64,000 nucleotides of DNA from CAYNJG01 sp965216885 (GTDB lineage Bacteria > Planctomycetota > Planctomycetia > Pirellulales > Pirellulaceae). Positions 27,736 through 36,755 of this stretch are shown piece by piece; the stretch's first letter is position 1, and each line of letters starts with the position of its first letter. Both the position numbers and the translations under genes were made by a program. The stretch covers positions 5,084,001 through 5,148,000 of the forward strand of contig OZ244209.1 in assembly GCA_965216885.1 (NCBI GenBank), written 5' to 3'. A model generated the notes under the pieces. That model was not told the DNA's origin, ran no database searches, and saw only the letters and a list, made by a program, of their open reading frames with translations.

Positions 27736-28090
27736 GTTTGGATTCCTGTTGTGAGCTAATCGTTACGCGGCAGTGGCAGATCTCCATCCGGTCCCCATCT
27801 GCCGCGTTTGTCTCGAAGTCTATTTTGCAGGACACGCACGAACAAGCCGCGGTGATCGCCAAAAGCTGCGGGCCGACACGAATGAGACTGCGCACCTCAC
27901 AACACCTTCCGTCACGCAGACAAACGCCGATCTGCAATCGTCGTAAACTGTGTAACGCGCAAGCCTTCCGCCCATTTGACACCTTGGTGGCCACTTCTAT
28001 AATCGAGAAGTTCGGGAGGATGGACGATTTCCCCGATCGCATTCGCAAGGAAGTGACTTGGCGAGAACGACGTGAATGTGGAACGGAATT
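27736..28090. other. 355-base divergent region between dapB and dksA-like gene
   Basis: Holds the dksA-like promoter (27976-28003) and an inverted repeat CGCGGCAG/CTGCCGCG (27766-27773 with 27799-27806) just upstream of dapB. The latter could be a leader hairpin or operator (inference). I see no coding frame. Confidence 0.55.
27976..28003 (+). promoter_or_regulatory. Consensus sigma-70 promoter for dksA-like gene
   Basis: TTGACA (27976-27981), a 16-base spacer and TATAAT (27998-28003). Both hexamers match the housekeeping consensus perfectly, making this the clearest promoter in the window. Transcription should start near 28010, about 80 bases before the ATG. Confidence 0.85.
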
Positions 28091-28459
28091 ATGGCAAAAC
28101 GCGCAATGAAAAAGTCCGATGCGAAGGTCTATAAGGAAAAATTGATCGATTTGCGAGCTCGACTACGTGGTGATGTCACAACGATGGCAGATGCCGCACT
28201 CAAAGACGCTAGCGACGCACGCTTATCGATCCACCTTGCCGACGCCGGCACCGACAATTTCGAGCAGGAATTCACACTCAGCCTGCTTGCAAGCGATGGC
28301 GATACGCTCGAGGCAATCGAGGGTGCGCTTATCCGCATCGAAGACGGCATTTACGGCCAATGCACGGAATGCGAGTCGGCAATTCCCAAGACTCGATTAA
28401 ACGCACTTCCTCACACACCACACTGCGTCAAGTGTGCCGAGAAGGTGCAATTGAGATAG
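28091..28459 (+). CDS. DksA/TraR-type C4 zinc-finger protein
   Basis: About 122 residues. A helical N-terminal coiled-coil region is followed by a C4 zinc finger (CTEC about 18 residues before CVKC). The acidic DxxDxA-type tip of true DksA is not obvious, so ppGpp-linked RNA-polymerase binding is uncertain. I chose the ATG at 28091; another in-frame ATG is at 28076. It is preceded by a strong promoter and followed by a hairpin and lspA, an arrangement seen in related planctomycetes. Confidence 0.87.
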   Translation: MAKRAMKKSDAKVYKEKLIDLRARLRGDVTTMADAALKDASDARLSIHLADAGTDNFEQEFTLSLLASDGDTLEAIEGALIRIEDGIYGQCTECESAIPKTRLNALPHTPHCVKCAEKVQLR

Positions 28460-28476
28460 CCCGGAGTCCAGTGTGA

Positions 28477-28511
28477 CGTTACGGTTCAACACCTGATTTC
28501 GAACCGTAACG
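28477..28511. other. Perfect 11-bp hairpin between dksA-like gene and lspA
   Basis: CGTTACGGTTC (28477-28487) pairs perfectly with GAACCGTAACG (28501-28511) around a 13-base loop. No T-run follows, so it may be an attenuator, an RNA-processing site or a weak terminator rather than an intrinsic terminator. Confidence 0.65.
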
Positions 28512-28534
28512 CTCCTTATCGTCCGGGTTGATCC

Positions 28535-29101
28535 ATGACCACACTGGCCTCCACCGATTCTGCCCTTATGCCCGAGAGTGTCAGTCGATCAGCACGCCTG
28601 TCGTTATTCCTTGGGCTCGCGTCGGTTGGATGTGCAATCGACCTAGTCACCAAGTGGCTGTCGTTCCGTTGGCTCGGCCAACCGAACGGCGTCGAGAATA
28701 TCCACTGGATCGTCGAAGGTTACGTGGGGTTCGAGACCGCACTCAATAGGGGTGCCCTCTTCGGGATGGGCCAAGGCATGGTTTGGCTATTCGCGCTGAT
28801 GTCGTTTGCAGCACTTCTTGGAGTAGGGGTGTGGCTCACGCATTTCGGCGGCTTCCAGGATCGACTTCTCACCATCGCATTGGGAGTCGTCACCGGCGGA
28901 ATTCTTGGCAATCTCTACGACCGCTTGGGGATCTGGAGCGGCGGAAAAATTTGTGCCGTGCGCGACTTCATTCGGCTGAGCTACAACTACGATCAGTACG
29001 TGTGGCCTAATTTCAATGTCGCAGATAGCCTTTTGATTTGCGGAGCTGTGCTGCTTATATGGCATTCTTTTCAAAATCCACATAGCACATCGGATTCGTG
29101 A
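28535..29101 (+). CDS. lspA: Lipoprotein signal peptidase (signal peptidase II)
   Basis: 188 residues with four predicted transmembrane helices. It carries the SPase II signatures NRGALFG, GGILGNLYDRLG, VRDFI and NFNVADSLLICG, with the two catalytic aspartates in the VRDF and NVADS segments. It cleaves the signal peptide of prolipoproteins at the inner membrane after lipid modification. It is slightly longer than E. coli LspA owing to an N-terminal extension. Confidence 0.95.
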   Translation: MTTLASTDSALMPESVSRSARLSLFLGLASVGCAIDLVTKWLSFRWLGQPNGVENIHWIVEGYVGFETALNRGALFGMGQGMVWLFALMSFAALLGVGVWLTHFGGFQDRLLTIALGVVTGGILGNLYDRLGIWSGGKICAVRDFIRLSYNYDQYVWPNFNVADSLLICGAVLLIWHSFQNPHSTSDS

Positions 29102-29371
29102 TACATCCAAAATAACGTGTGTATGATACGCACTACCTCATGGCAAATTCGCACCCTCCAACAGCAGCCCCCCGATTGCGGCCTCCTTCCTACAAAGAAA
29201 CTTGCTGTTTGAGTCTGTTTGTGATCGAAACTGAATACTGAACACAGTTCGAACACAAAGCCGATGGGTTCGAGTAAGTTCTGCAGGGTTAGGACCGTGT
29301 CCTATATCACCAGCTTGGCCTGCGTGCGATTGTGACCCTGCAACGGCAACTCAGTACTTTCGAGGCCAGTC

Positions 29372-29977
29372 ATGAAGCTCTCAAGAACCGTAACCTACGC
29401 ATTGAAAGCAACCCTCCAGCTTGCACGTAACGCAGATGGCCCCCCCATCCCGTGCAGTCGACTTGCATCACAGGGCGCCATGCCGGAGAGGTTTCTTCTT
29501 CAGATTCTCCGCAGCCTGGTTACGCACGGGATTCTGAAATCCACTCGCGGCGTAGATGGGGGGTACGTCCTCCTGCACCACCCAGCGTCCGTATCGATGC
29601 TCGACGTAATCGAAGCCATCGAGGGCCCGTTGGTCCACGAAGTCGTATTTGGCGAGGGCCTGATGGATTCAACACGCGATCAGCTTGTGTCCGTCATGGA
29701 AAGCGTCAACACGACCGTTCGAGACCGCCTTGCAGCGGTAAAACTGGCCGACTTGGTAGCCGAGGACAATCAGGTCGCCAAGGCAACCCAGACGGTAGAC
29801 GCGGCAATCAATTCCGCCGACCCTACTTGCCAACCGACCAGTGGAAATGCAACAGTAACGCCTCGCGTCGACACGCCTAACGACGCAACCGGCCCTGTTC
29901 CCGCACCGATTATTGCCCCAAATCCCAATGCAGTCGGCTCTGTCAACTCGGTACAGTCTGTCAATTCGGATCGCTGA
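29372..29977 (+). CDS. Rrf2-family transcriptional regulator
   Basis: 201 residues. The first 140 match Rrf2 (MKLSRTVTYALKATLQLA start, winged helix, GVDGGYVL wing, VIEAIEGP). The three-cysteine cluster motif of IscR/NsrR is absent, so a canonical Fe-S cluster is unlikely. A Pro/Asn/Thr-rich C-terminal tail of about 55 residues is unusual for the family. The last 50 bases overlap the start of hisN in another frame. The target genes are unknown. Confidence 0.87.
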   Translation: MKLSRTVTYALKATLQLARNADGPPIPCSRLASQGAMPERFLLQILRSLVTHGILKSTRGVDGGYVLLHHPASVSMLDVIEAIEGPLVHEVVFGEGLMDSTRDQLVSVMESVNTTVRDRLAAVKLADLVAEDNQVAKATQTVDAAINSADPTCQPTSGNATVTPRVDTPNDATGPVPAPIIAPNPNAVGSVNSVQSVNSDR

Positions 29978-30707
29978 AGAGGCAGCCGAGCTGGTTCGGA
30001 AGCACCTCCGCAGCGGGGTTTCCGTGGATCTCAAAGCTGATGCTTCTCCGGTCACCGTTGCAGACCGGGAAGCTGAACAGCTTTTGCGTCGCGAAATCGA
30101 GTCTGCCTTTCCCGACGACGGGATCGTGGGCGAAGAATTTGGCACCAAAGAGGGCAGCAGCGAATTCCGTTGGATCCTCGATCCGATTGACGGTACGAAG
30201 TCCTTCATTACGGGCGTACCTCTATTTGGCACGATGGTGGCTGTCGAATCGGGCGGTCGAGGGCAAATTGGCGTCGTCAATTTCCCCGGGCTGGGTGTGT
30301 CGATTGATGCCATGGTTGGCGGTGGAGCGTGGGAGACGGTCGCTGGCGAGCGTTCACCAGCTCGCGTCTGTGACACCGGCACTCTCAAGGATGGCGTCGT
30401 GCTGACGACCGATTGGGAAGGCTTCCGGGAGCGAGACGCAATCCAGGGGCTCAATGACGTGGCGGAAGCCTCCTGGTTCATGCGAACCTGGGGAGACTGC
30501 TACGGACACTATCTGGTAGCCACAGGGCGGGCCGTCGCGATGATCGACGCTCGCCTCAACATCTGGGACGCAGCCGCTTTACAACCGATCATTGAGGAAG
30601 CTGGGGGAACGTTCACGGACTGGAAGGGGCAAGCTTCCATCGATTCCGGGGACGGCATCAGCACGAACGGTCAGGTACTGGACGAGCTGCTAAAGCTGCT
30701 GGGCTAG
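29928..30707 (+). CDS. hisN: Histidinol-phosphatase, inositol-monophosphatase family
   Basis: About 259 residues of the IMPase superfamily with metal-binding motifs GEEFG, DPIDGTKSF and IWDAAALQPIIEEAGG. The DPIDGTKSF/GVPLFG signature matches HisN-type histidinol-phosphatases better than SuhB or CysQ. It dephosphorylates histidinol phosphate in histidine synthesis. I prefer the ATG at 29928; an in-frame ATG is at 29913. The start lies inside the Rrf2 gene, implying coupled translation. Confidence 0.85.
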   Translation: MQSALSTRYSLSIRIAEEAAELVRKHLRSGVSVDLKADASPVTVADREAEQLLRREIESAFPDDGIVGEEFGTKEGSSEFRWILDPIDGTKSFITGVPLFGTMVAVESGGRGQIGVVNFPGLGVSIDAMVGGGAWETVAGERSPARVCDTGTLKDGVVLTTDWEGFRERDAIQGLNDVAEASWFMRTWGDCYGHYLVATGRAVAMIDARLNIWDAAALQPIIEEAGGTFTDWKGQASIDSGDGISTNGQVLDELLKLLG

Positions 30708-30862
30708 AGTCGGTACATGTATGCTTGGGCTATGCCTGGATCAAACTTGGGGCCTCGGTCAGCTTCCCTCCTCAGACTACCCGTCGATTTACCCCTAAAA
30801 CAGCTCTGCAGACGCCATTTCCGGCATTGAAATCCGGCCAGGAACCGTCCATTCCCTCCGGT

Positions 30863-30892
30863 TGCGACTACACGGCATTTCGCTGTATGATG
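30863..30892 (+). promoter_or_regulatory. Probable promoter for rpmB-gatCAB
   Basis: TTGCGA (30863-30868), an 18-base spacer and TATGAT (30887-30892), the latter preceded by TG. It lies about 75 bases before rpmB. Confidence 0.45.
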
Positions 30893-30968
30893 CGGAGCTA
30901 TTGAACACAGTACATCCACGCGGTCACCAAGATGGAACCGCTGAACTGAAGTTGTTAAGGGTGGAGCT

Positions 30969-31247
30969 ATGGCTCGGGAATGCAGTATTTGCGGTAAGCG
31001 TTCGCAAATGGGGAATAGTGTCGAAACCCGTGGTAAAGCGAAATACCTCGGCGGTGTCGGTACGAAGATTACCGGAATCACGCGTCGCAAATTCAAGCCG
31101 AACCTACAGCGGGTTCGCATCGCTCTTCCAGAGGGCGGCAACAAGCGTCAACTCGTTTGCACGCAGTGCATTCGTTCCGGCGCAATTCGGAAGGCCGTAA
31201 AACGCAGTCCGTTCTCGCTGCCGGGTGGCCAGGCGGCCGCGAAGTAG
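30969..31247 (+). CDS. rpmB: 50S ribosomal protein L28
   Basis: 92 residues. It starts MARECSICGKR and has the L28 core with TRRKFKPNLQRV. Two CxxC pairs (CSIC near 5-8 and CTQC near 64-67) indicate the zinc-binding form of L28. It is a structural component of the large ribosomal subunit. It begins a run with gatC, gatA and gatB; the gatC start is 13 bases downstream. Confidence 0.95.
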   Translation: MARECSICGKRSQMGNSVETRGKAKYLGGVGTKITGITRRKFKPNLQRVRIALPEGGNKRQLVCTQCIRSGAIRKAVKRSPFSLPGGQAAAK

Positions 31248-31260
31248 AGTACGGATTGTC

Positions 31261-31551
31261 ATGAGCCTCTCTCGCGAAGACGTAGAAAAAGTCGCATTGC
31301 TCGCTCGTCTTCGCCTCGGTGACGACGAGCTGGAGCTGATGACTTCCCAGTTGGGACAGGTACTCGGCTATATCCAGCAACTCGACGAACTCGATACCGA
31401 GGGTGTCGAACCGTTGGCTCATCCGCTGGACCTTCACAACGTGCTCGCCGACGACGTACTCCGAGACAGCCTGCCGCGAGAGAAAGCCCTGGCGGCAGCT
31501 CCCAAGTCCGATGACGAGTGCTTTCTGGTGCCTGCCGTGCTGGGTGACTAG
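31261..31551 (+). CDS. gatC: Asp-tRNA(Asn)/Glu-tRNA(Gln) amidotransferase subunit C
   Basis: 96 residues from ATG 31261. It shows the GatC pattern MSLSREDVEKVALLARL, LDTEGVEPLAHP and a C-terminal FLVPAVLGD. GatC stabilises the GatA-GatB complex that converts mischarged Glu-tRNA(Gln) or Asp-tRNA(Asn) to the correct aminoacyl-tRNA. The three subunits are encoded together here. Confidence 0.94.
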   Translation: MSLSREDVEKVALLARLRLGDDELELMTSQLGQVLGYIQQLDELDTEGVEPLAHPLDLHNVLADDVLRDSLPREKALAAAPKSDDECFLVPAVLGD

Positions 31552-31568
31552 CCGCTGGACAGGCTGGC

Positions 31569-31583
31569 CTGCCAGGCAGGCTG
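31569..31583. repeat. GC-rich palindrome in gatC-gatA gap
   Basis: GCCTGCC-A-GGCAGGC is a perfect 7-bp palindrome embedded in GGCTGGCCTGCCAGGCAGGCT. It resembles the repeats after accC at 49917-49981 and may be a short dispersed palindromic element (inference). Confidence 0.55.
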
Positions 31584-31617
31584 GCTGCTGGCAACACCTC
31601 CTACCTGATTCGACGCC

Positions 31618-33117
31618 ATGAACCAGACTGCCGCTTCCCTGCTTAAGTTGCTGAACGCTGGTGAAGCGACGTCGGTCGAAATCACCGAGTCATATCTGAA
31701 GCAGATTCAGCAGCACGACGACAAGGTCGGAGCATTCCTTTCCACCGACGATTCGGCGCTGGAGCAAGCTGCGGACATTGACCGGCGGCGCAAGGCCGGC
31801 GAGCAGCTCGGTTCACTTGCGGGACTTCCCGTCGCCATCAAAGACGTGCTGTGCACGGACGGGCAGCGAACGACTTGTGGCTCGAAGATGCTTGAAAACT
31901 TCGCGCCGCCCTATGATGCCACGGTCGTCACCAAACTCCGCGCAGCCGACGCGGTGCTAATTGGCAAGACGAATATGGATGAGTTCGCCATGGGCAGCTC
32001 AACGGAAAACTCGGCGCTTCAGACGACACGAAACCCGTGGGATCTGGAACGCGTTCCCGGGGGCTCTAGTGGTGGAGCTGCCGCTTGTGTCGCCGCCGGC
32101 ATGGCTCCCCTGTCGATTGGTACCGACACGGGAGGCTCCATTCGACAACCAGCCGGCTTCTGCGGAGTCGTCGGCATGAAACCGACCTATGGCCGCGTCA
32201 GCCGATACGGCCTGGTCGCCTTCGCCAGCAGCCTGGACCAGGCCGGTCCACTGGCCCAGACGGCGGAAGACACGGCGCTGCTAATGGATGCGATCGGCGG
32301 CCACGACCCATTGGACACGACGTCATCACCGATTGATATGACGTCCATGTTCCCCCTCACCCGCGAACCACTCGCGGGAGTCCGACTGGGTGTCGTATGC
32401 GACCACTTTGGCGAAGGGCTTGATGGCGAAGTTGAACAGGCCGTCAGGGAAGTGATCAAGGTCTACGAGTCACTGGGCGCGTCGATTGTCGAAATCGAAC
32501 TACCGCACAACAAATACGCCATCGCAACCTACTACATCATTGCCCCAAGTGAGGCCTCCAGCAATTTGGCTCGGTACGACGGAGCCCACTACGGCTATCG
32601 GACGGACGAACGCGAGATGGCGGCGGAACTGGCCGAAGACCGCAAGTCCGGTGGCAAGGTCGAATCGCCATTGGTCCGGATGTATCGCCGCACCCGGTCA
32701 GAAGGCTTTGGCCCGGAAGTAAAACGCCGAATCATGCTTGGCACCTATGCCCTTAGCGCCGGGTACTACGATGCCTTCTACCTGAAGGCACTCAAGGTGC
32801 GACGACTAATTCGCCAGGACTATGACGCCGCGTTTGAAAAAGTGGACTGCCTGATTGGTCCGGTCACGCCAACGGCTTCCTTCAAGGCCGGCGAAAAAAC
32901 CGACGATCCACTTTCGATGTACCTTGGCGATCTCTACACGGTCAGCACGAACCTCGCCGGGCTGCCGGGGATCTCGGTACCGTGCGGTTTCACGTCCACG
33001 AATCTCCCGGTTGGCTTTCAACTACAGGGTCGACCGTTCGACGAAAAACGACTGCTTGAACTCGCCGCGGCTTATCAGGCCGAAACCGACTGGCACACAC
33101 GGAGTCCGGAGCTATGA
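31618..33117 (+). CDS. gatA: Amidotransferase subunit A (amidase)
   Basis: 499 residues of the amidase-signature family. The catalytic Ser-cisSer-Lys triad is supported by the Gly/Ser-rich PGGSSGGAAACVAAG segment, SIGTDTGGSIRQPA and the upstream Lys in PVAIKDVL. GatA generates ammonia from glutamine or asparagine for GatB. It ends overlapping gatB by four bases (ATGA). Confidence 0.96.
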   Translation: MNQTAASLLKLLNAGEATSVEITESYLKQIQQHDDKVGAFLSTDDSALEQAADIDRRRKAGEQLGSLAGLPVAIKDVLCTDGQRTTCGSKMLENFAPPYDATVVTKLRAADAVLIGKTNMDEFAMGSSTENSALQTTRNPWDLERVPGGSSGGAAACVAAGMAPLSIGTDTGGSIRQPAGFCGVVGMKPTYGRVSRYGLVAFASSLDQAGPLAQTAEDTALLMDAIGGHDPLDTTSSPIDMTSMFPLTREPLAGVRLGVVCDHFGEGLDGEVEQAVREVIKVYESLGASIVEIELPHNKYAIATYYIIAPSEASSNLARYDGAHYGYRTDEREMAAELAEDRKSGGKVESPLVRMYRRTRSEGFGPEVKRRIMLGTYALSAGYYDAFYLKALKVRRLIRQDYDAAFEKVDCLIGPVTPTASFKAGEKTDDPLSMYLGDLYTVSTNLAGLPGISVPCGFTSTNLPVGFQLQGRPFDEKRLLELAAAYQAETDWHTRSPEL

Positions 33118-34577
33118 GCGAAACTCCGTACGAGATCATCATCGGCCTGGAAGTCCACGTACAGCTGGACACCAAAACCAAGCTCTTCTGCCGCTGCAGT
33201 ACGGAGTTTGGCGCCGCCCCCAATACGCAAGTCTGTCCCGTCTGCCTCGGCATGCCGGGAGCACTTCCGGTCATGAATCGCGAAGCGTACCAACTGGGAC
33301 TGAAGGTTGGCCTGGCATTGAACTGCAAGATCCCCGGTTTCACCAAGTGGGATCGCAAACAGTACTACTATCCCGACCTCCCCAAGGGCTACCAAACCAG
33401 TCAGTACGATCAGCCCATGACCGAGACCGGTTGGATGGAGATTCGCGATCAGAAGGGCCGTTTTGAACCGAAGAAAATCGGCGTCACTCGCGCACATCTC
33501 GAAGAAGATGCGGGCAAGAGCATGCACGACGAGGCAGCCGGACGGGCCGACAGTCGCATCGACCTGAATCGTACGGGCACGCCTCTGCTGGAGATCGTCA
33601 GCGAACCGGATCTGCGTTCGCCGGCCGAAGCCCGGGCATACTTGAATGAGCTGAAACTCCTCCTTACCTACCTCGGCGTTTCCGACTGCAACATGCAGGA
33701 AGGCAGCCTCCGGGCAGACGCGAATATCAATCTGCACATTCCGGTGGATGGCGAAAAGGTGGCGACGCCGATCGTCGAAGTCAAAAACGTCAACAGCTTC
33801 AGTGCCGTCGAAGCCGCGATGGAATACGAAGCTCGTCGGCAATATGACGAATGGCAGGAAACCGGGCACACGATCAAGGACGCGCCGAAACGCACGTTCG
33901 GCTGGGACGACAGTGCTCAAGTCACCAAGCCGCAGCGTGAAAAGGAAGAGTCCAGCGACTACCGCTATTTCCCCTGCCCCGACCTTTGTCCCGTCACCGT
34001 TTCCGATGCCGAGCTGCAGGAAATCAGATCTTCGCTGGGTGAGCTTCCCCAACAGATTCGCGAACGACTGCAGCAGGACTATGCGTTGCCGGAATACGAT
34101 GCCGACGTCATCGTGAATAAGGGTCGCGAAGTCGTCGACTACTACGAGACGCTCGCGAAGGAGTGTGGCGACAACAAGAAAGCCAGCAACTGGCTGCAAC
34201 AGAATGTATTCGCAGCGATGGGCGATTCGATTGCCGACTTCCCCGTGGCGGCCGCCGACCTGGCAACATTGATCAAACTGATCGCTGACGGCAAGCTGGA
34301 CAACAGCCGAGGCAAGGACGTCTTTGCCGAGATGCTATCGGCAAAAGTCACTGCAGAAGTGGCGATCAAGTCGCTCGGCATCGAGCAGGTGGACGACAGT
34401 GCTCTGGAGACATTGTGTCGCGAGTTGTTGGACGCCAATCCACACGTTGTCGACGACGTGAAGGCAGGCAAAATGAAGGCCGTCGGAGCCTTAATCGGGC
34501 AGGCGAAGAAGAAGAACCCGAACGTCAATCCAAATCAGTTCCGGGAACTCTGTATCAAGATCATCGAGTCCATGTAA
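33114..34577 (+). CDS. gatB: Amidotransferase subunit B
   Basis: 487 residues. The conserved N-terminus is YEIIIGLEVHVQLDTKTKLFC, with the GatB zinc-site cysteines (CRCS and CPVCLGMPG) and the C-terminal YqeY-like helical domain ending in FRELCIKIIESM. It phosphorylates or activates the Glu/Asp moiety on the tRNA and transfers ammonia from GatA. It is translationally coupled to gatA. Confidence 0.96.
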   Translation: MSETPYEIIIGLEVHVQLDTKTKLFCRCSTEFGAAPNTQVCPVCLGMPGALPVMNREAYQLGLKVGLALNCKIPGFTKWDRKQYYYPDLPKGYQTSQYDQPMTETGWMEIRDQKGRFEPKKIGVTRAHLEEDAGKSMHDEAAGRADSRIDLNRTGTPLLEIVSEPDLRSPAEARAYLNELKLLLTYLGVSDCNMQEGSLRADANINLHIPVDGEKVATPIVEVKNVNSFSAVEAAMEYEARRQYDEWQETGHTIKDAPKRTFGWDDSAQVTKPQREKEESSDYRYFPCPDLCPVTVSDAELQEIRSSLGELPQQIRERLQQDYALPEYDADVIVNKGREVVDYYETLAKECGDNKKASNWLQQNVFAAMGDSIADFPVAAADLATLIKLIADGKLDNSRGKDVFAEMLSAKVTAEVAIKSLGIEQVDDSALETLCRELLDANPHVVDDVKAGKMKAVGALIGQAKKKNPNVNPNQFRELCIKIIESM

Positions 34578-34649
34578 CACGGCCCAGGCATCAGGACTCA
34601 TCGGCAGGCTTCACGGACCTTGCCAAGCCCTACTAATTCTCGCCACGCG

Positions 34650-36605
34650 TTACTGATTCCCGGCAGGCTCTTGTTCTGATTCGCCGTCGTCACCCGCGGA
34701 ACCCATTTCCAACTGCCGCATTTTGCGATAGAGATTCGAACGGTGAAGGCCCATCCGCCGAGCGGCGTCGCTCATATTGCCGTTGGTGGCCGCGATGTGT
34801 TTCTTGATGTAAGCAGACTGAAATTGTCGCGTGGCTTCCGTGAGCGTCAGGTCCATCGAGATCGCGGACGCCGAATCCCGATCCGGTGACATAATGAAGG
34901 CCAGATCTTCGGCGTTGATCACATCGCCGGTTGTCAGGTAAGCCAGCCGTTCCATCAGGTTCCGCAGTTCGCGAACGTTGCCGGGCCACGGGTGTTGCCG
35001 CATTCGGGTCCGGGCTTCGTCGGTAAACGTCGGCACGCTGCGGCGAGCTTTCACCGCAAAGTCTTTCAGGAAATGTTCCGCGAGCAGCATGATGTCATCT
35101 ACGCGATCGCGGAGCGACGGCAACTCGAGTGTGACAACGTTGAGTCGGAAGAACAGGTCTTCGCGGAATAGCTTTCCCTGAACCATCTCGGCCAGATTCT
35201 GATTTGTTGCCGCGATGACGCGGGCGTCTGTTGGAATCGGTATCGAGCCACCGACGCGAACGACGACTTTTTCCTCAAGTACACGCAGTAGTTTTGCCTG
35301 GCCGGCGAGACTCAGATCACCAATCTCATCAAGGAACAACGTCCCGCCCGACGCCAGCTCAAACTTCCCTTGTCTCGCTTCGTGGGCATCCGTGAACGCC
35401 CCCTTCTCGTGACCGAACAGTTCGCTCTCCAACAACGTCTCGGTCAGAGCAGCACAGTTCACGGCGATGAACGGTTCGTCCCGACGACGACTCAGGTAGT
35501 GCACCATCTGGCTGACCACTTCCTTACCCGTTCCATTCTCGCCCAACACCAACAAGGCGAGATCAGTATCGGCAACCCGCTGGACCGTGTTGCGAAGCTG
35601 TTCAATCGGAACCGACTCGCCAATCATCTGCACCTGATTGGCAGCCTGCTCGGCAATCTGCTTCTTACTGTCGATGACCTGTTGGAAGTGCTTGGTATTC
35701 TCCAGGGCAATGGCCGCATGACTGGCTAGTTCAATCAAACCGGACTCATCGTGACGGGTGAAGTTGCCGCCCTTCTTGTTGATCATCTCGAAGGCGCCGA
35801 GAATCTTGCCATCGGCCGCCCGCAGCGGAACGCACAGCAGCGTTCTCGTGTGAAAACCCAATTGCTTGTCGACGTCACGGGCAATTGCGTTGTCATCGGA
35901 TTCGTCGACGCGACGAAGTTCACCGGTCTGAACGACCTCTCCAACGATGCCCGAATTGTCCGGTATCCGTAGTTCATCGTCGTCGACGCCCAGCGCCGGT
36001 CGTCCAATGAGAATCCGGTTCGTTTTGTCCCACAGGAAAATACTGGCGCGTTCGCTATCGAGCAGACGCGTGGAGGTCTCTGCCATCTGCAAGAGCAGCG
36101 ACTCCATTTCCAGGTTCTGGTTCCACTTGCCGGCAATGTCCAAAATCGCTTCGAGACGGCGTACCCTACGCGTCTCACTCTGGTGTGTTCGAACTGACGC
36201 CATTCCAACGCCAACGAGGGCAGCCAAACCGTCGATGGCCTTCAGATCGGAGAAGGGCGTCGCGAATTGAAGTAGCAAACAGTCGCCACGCTCGGACCGA
36301 TGCTCCAACGGAGCCGCAGCCCAGCTGTTCTTGATAACAGCGTGATCCTGATCGTTTGCATCCGCGAGACACGTCGTATCCAGCCCCTCAATCGCGGCTG
36401 TCGCGTACCGCTCATGCCATTTGCCGAGGTCTGGACGATATATGGCTGCTGCGGTAGCCTCGCATGCATTGGCAACGTCTGCCAAAATCATGTCCAGGAA
36501 ATGACTTACGGTTTCGGCCTGCTGAACTGCCGCGAGGACACGAGCGGCCAATTTTTGCGCGATGGGCGCAGCATGGATGCGAGGCGGAAACTGCGACAAA
36601 CTCAT
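34650..36605 (-). CDS. Sigma-54 activator-like protein with GAF domains
   Basis: 651 residues. Two GAF-type sensory regions (about 20-150 and 165-320) precede an AAA+ sigma-54 interaction domain (Walker A GENGTGKE, Walker B GGTLFLDEIGDL) and a Fis-type C-terminal HTH (AARRMGLHRSNLYRKMRQLE). The sigma-54 contact loop, normally GAFTGA, reads GAFTDA near 401-406. This substitution could alter or abolish contact with sigma-54. I chose ATG 36605; the upstream alternative at 36689 adds 28 atypical residues. It is divergent from fabI. The signal is unknown. Confidence 0.9.
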   Translation of the reverse strand: MSLSQFPPRIHAAPIAQKLAARVLAAVQQAETVSHFLDMILADVANACEATAAAIYRPDLGKWHERYATAAIEGLDTTCLADANDQDHAVIKNSWAAAPLEHRSERGDCLLLQFATPFSDLKAIDGLAALVGVGMASVRTHQSETRRVRRLEAILDIAGKWNQNLEMESLLLQMAETSTRLLDSERASIFLWDKTNRILIGRPALGVDDDELRIPDNSGIVGEVVQTGELRRVDESDDNAIARDVDKQLGFHTRTLLCVPLRAADGKILGAFEMINKKGGNFTRHDESGLIELASHAAIALENTKHFQQVIDSKKQIAEQAANQVQMIGESVPIEQLRNTVQRVADTDLALLVLGENGTGKEVVSQMVHYLSRRRDEPFIAVNCAALTETLLESELFGHEKGAFTDAHEARQGKFELASGGTLFLDEIGDLSLAGQAKLLRVLEEKVVVRVGGSIPIPTDARVIAATNQNLAEMVQGKLFREDLFFRLNVVTLELPSLRDRVDDIMLLAEHFLKDFAVKARRSVPTFTDEARTRMRQHPWPGNVRELRNLMERLAYLTTGDVINAEDLAFIMSPDRDSASAISMDLTLTEATRQFQSAYIKKHIAATNGNMSDAARRMGLHRSNLYRKMRQLEMGSAGDDGESEQEPAGNQ

Positions 36606-36629
36606 AAACTGCCCTCTAACCAACAAACG

Positions 36630-36679
36630 TTGGACGTACGTGATACTTCTCCACCTACACGGTAGCCCGCAACGTCCAA
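36630..36679. other. Separated 8-bp inverted repeat upstream of fabI
   Basis: TTGGACGT (36630-36637) and ACGTCCAA (36672-36679) lie in the short divergent region between the sigma-54 activator-like gene and fabI. It could be an operator. The length is modest and may be chance. Confidence 0.3.
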
Positions 36680-36755
36680 TAGACAACACCGCGAACTCAG
36701 CGATATTCTTTTACGTAACCTTCGGCAAGCATCGAGTACACAAGGCACGGATCAA

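Noticed and set aside
27736..28090. Lysine riboswitch upstream of dapB
   Set aside because: Only one short hairpin is visible; none of the conserved multi-helix lysine aptamer could be recognised.
29262..29290. Possible tRNA T-arm-like GGTTCGAGT before the Rrf2 gene
   Set aside because: No acceptor, D or anticodon stems could be built around it.
33075..34199. Long minus-strand frame opposite gatB
   Set aside because: Overlaps nearly all of gatB, which has strong family motifs; composition matches an antisense shadow.
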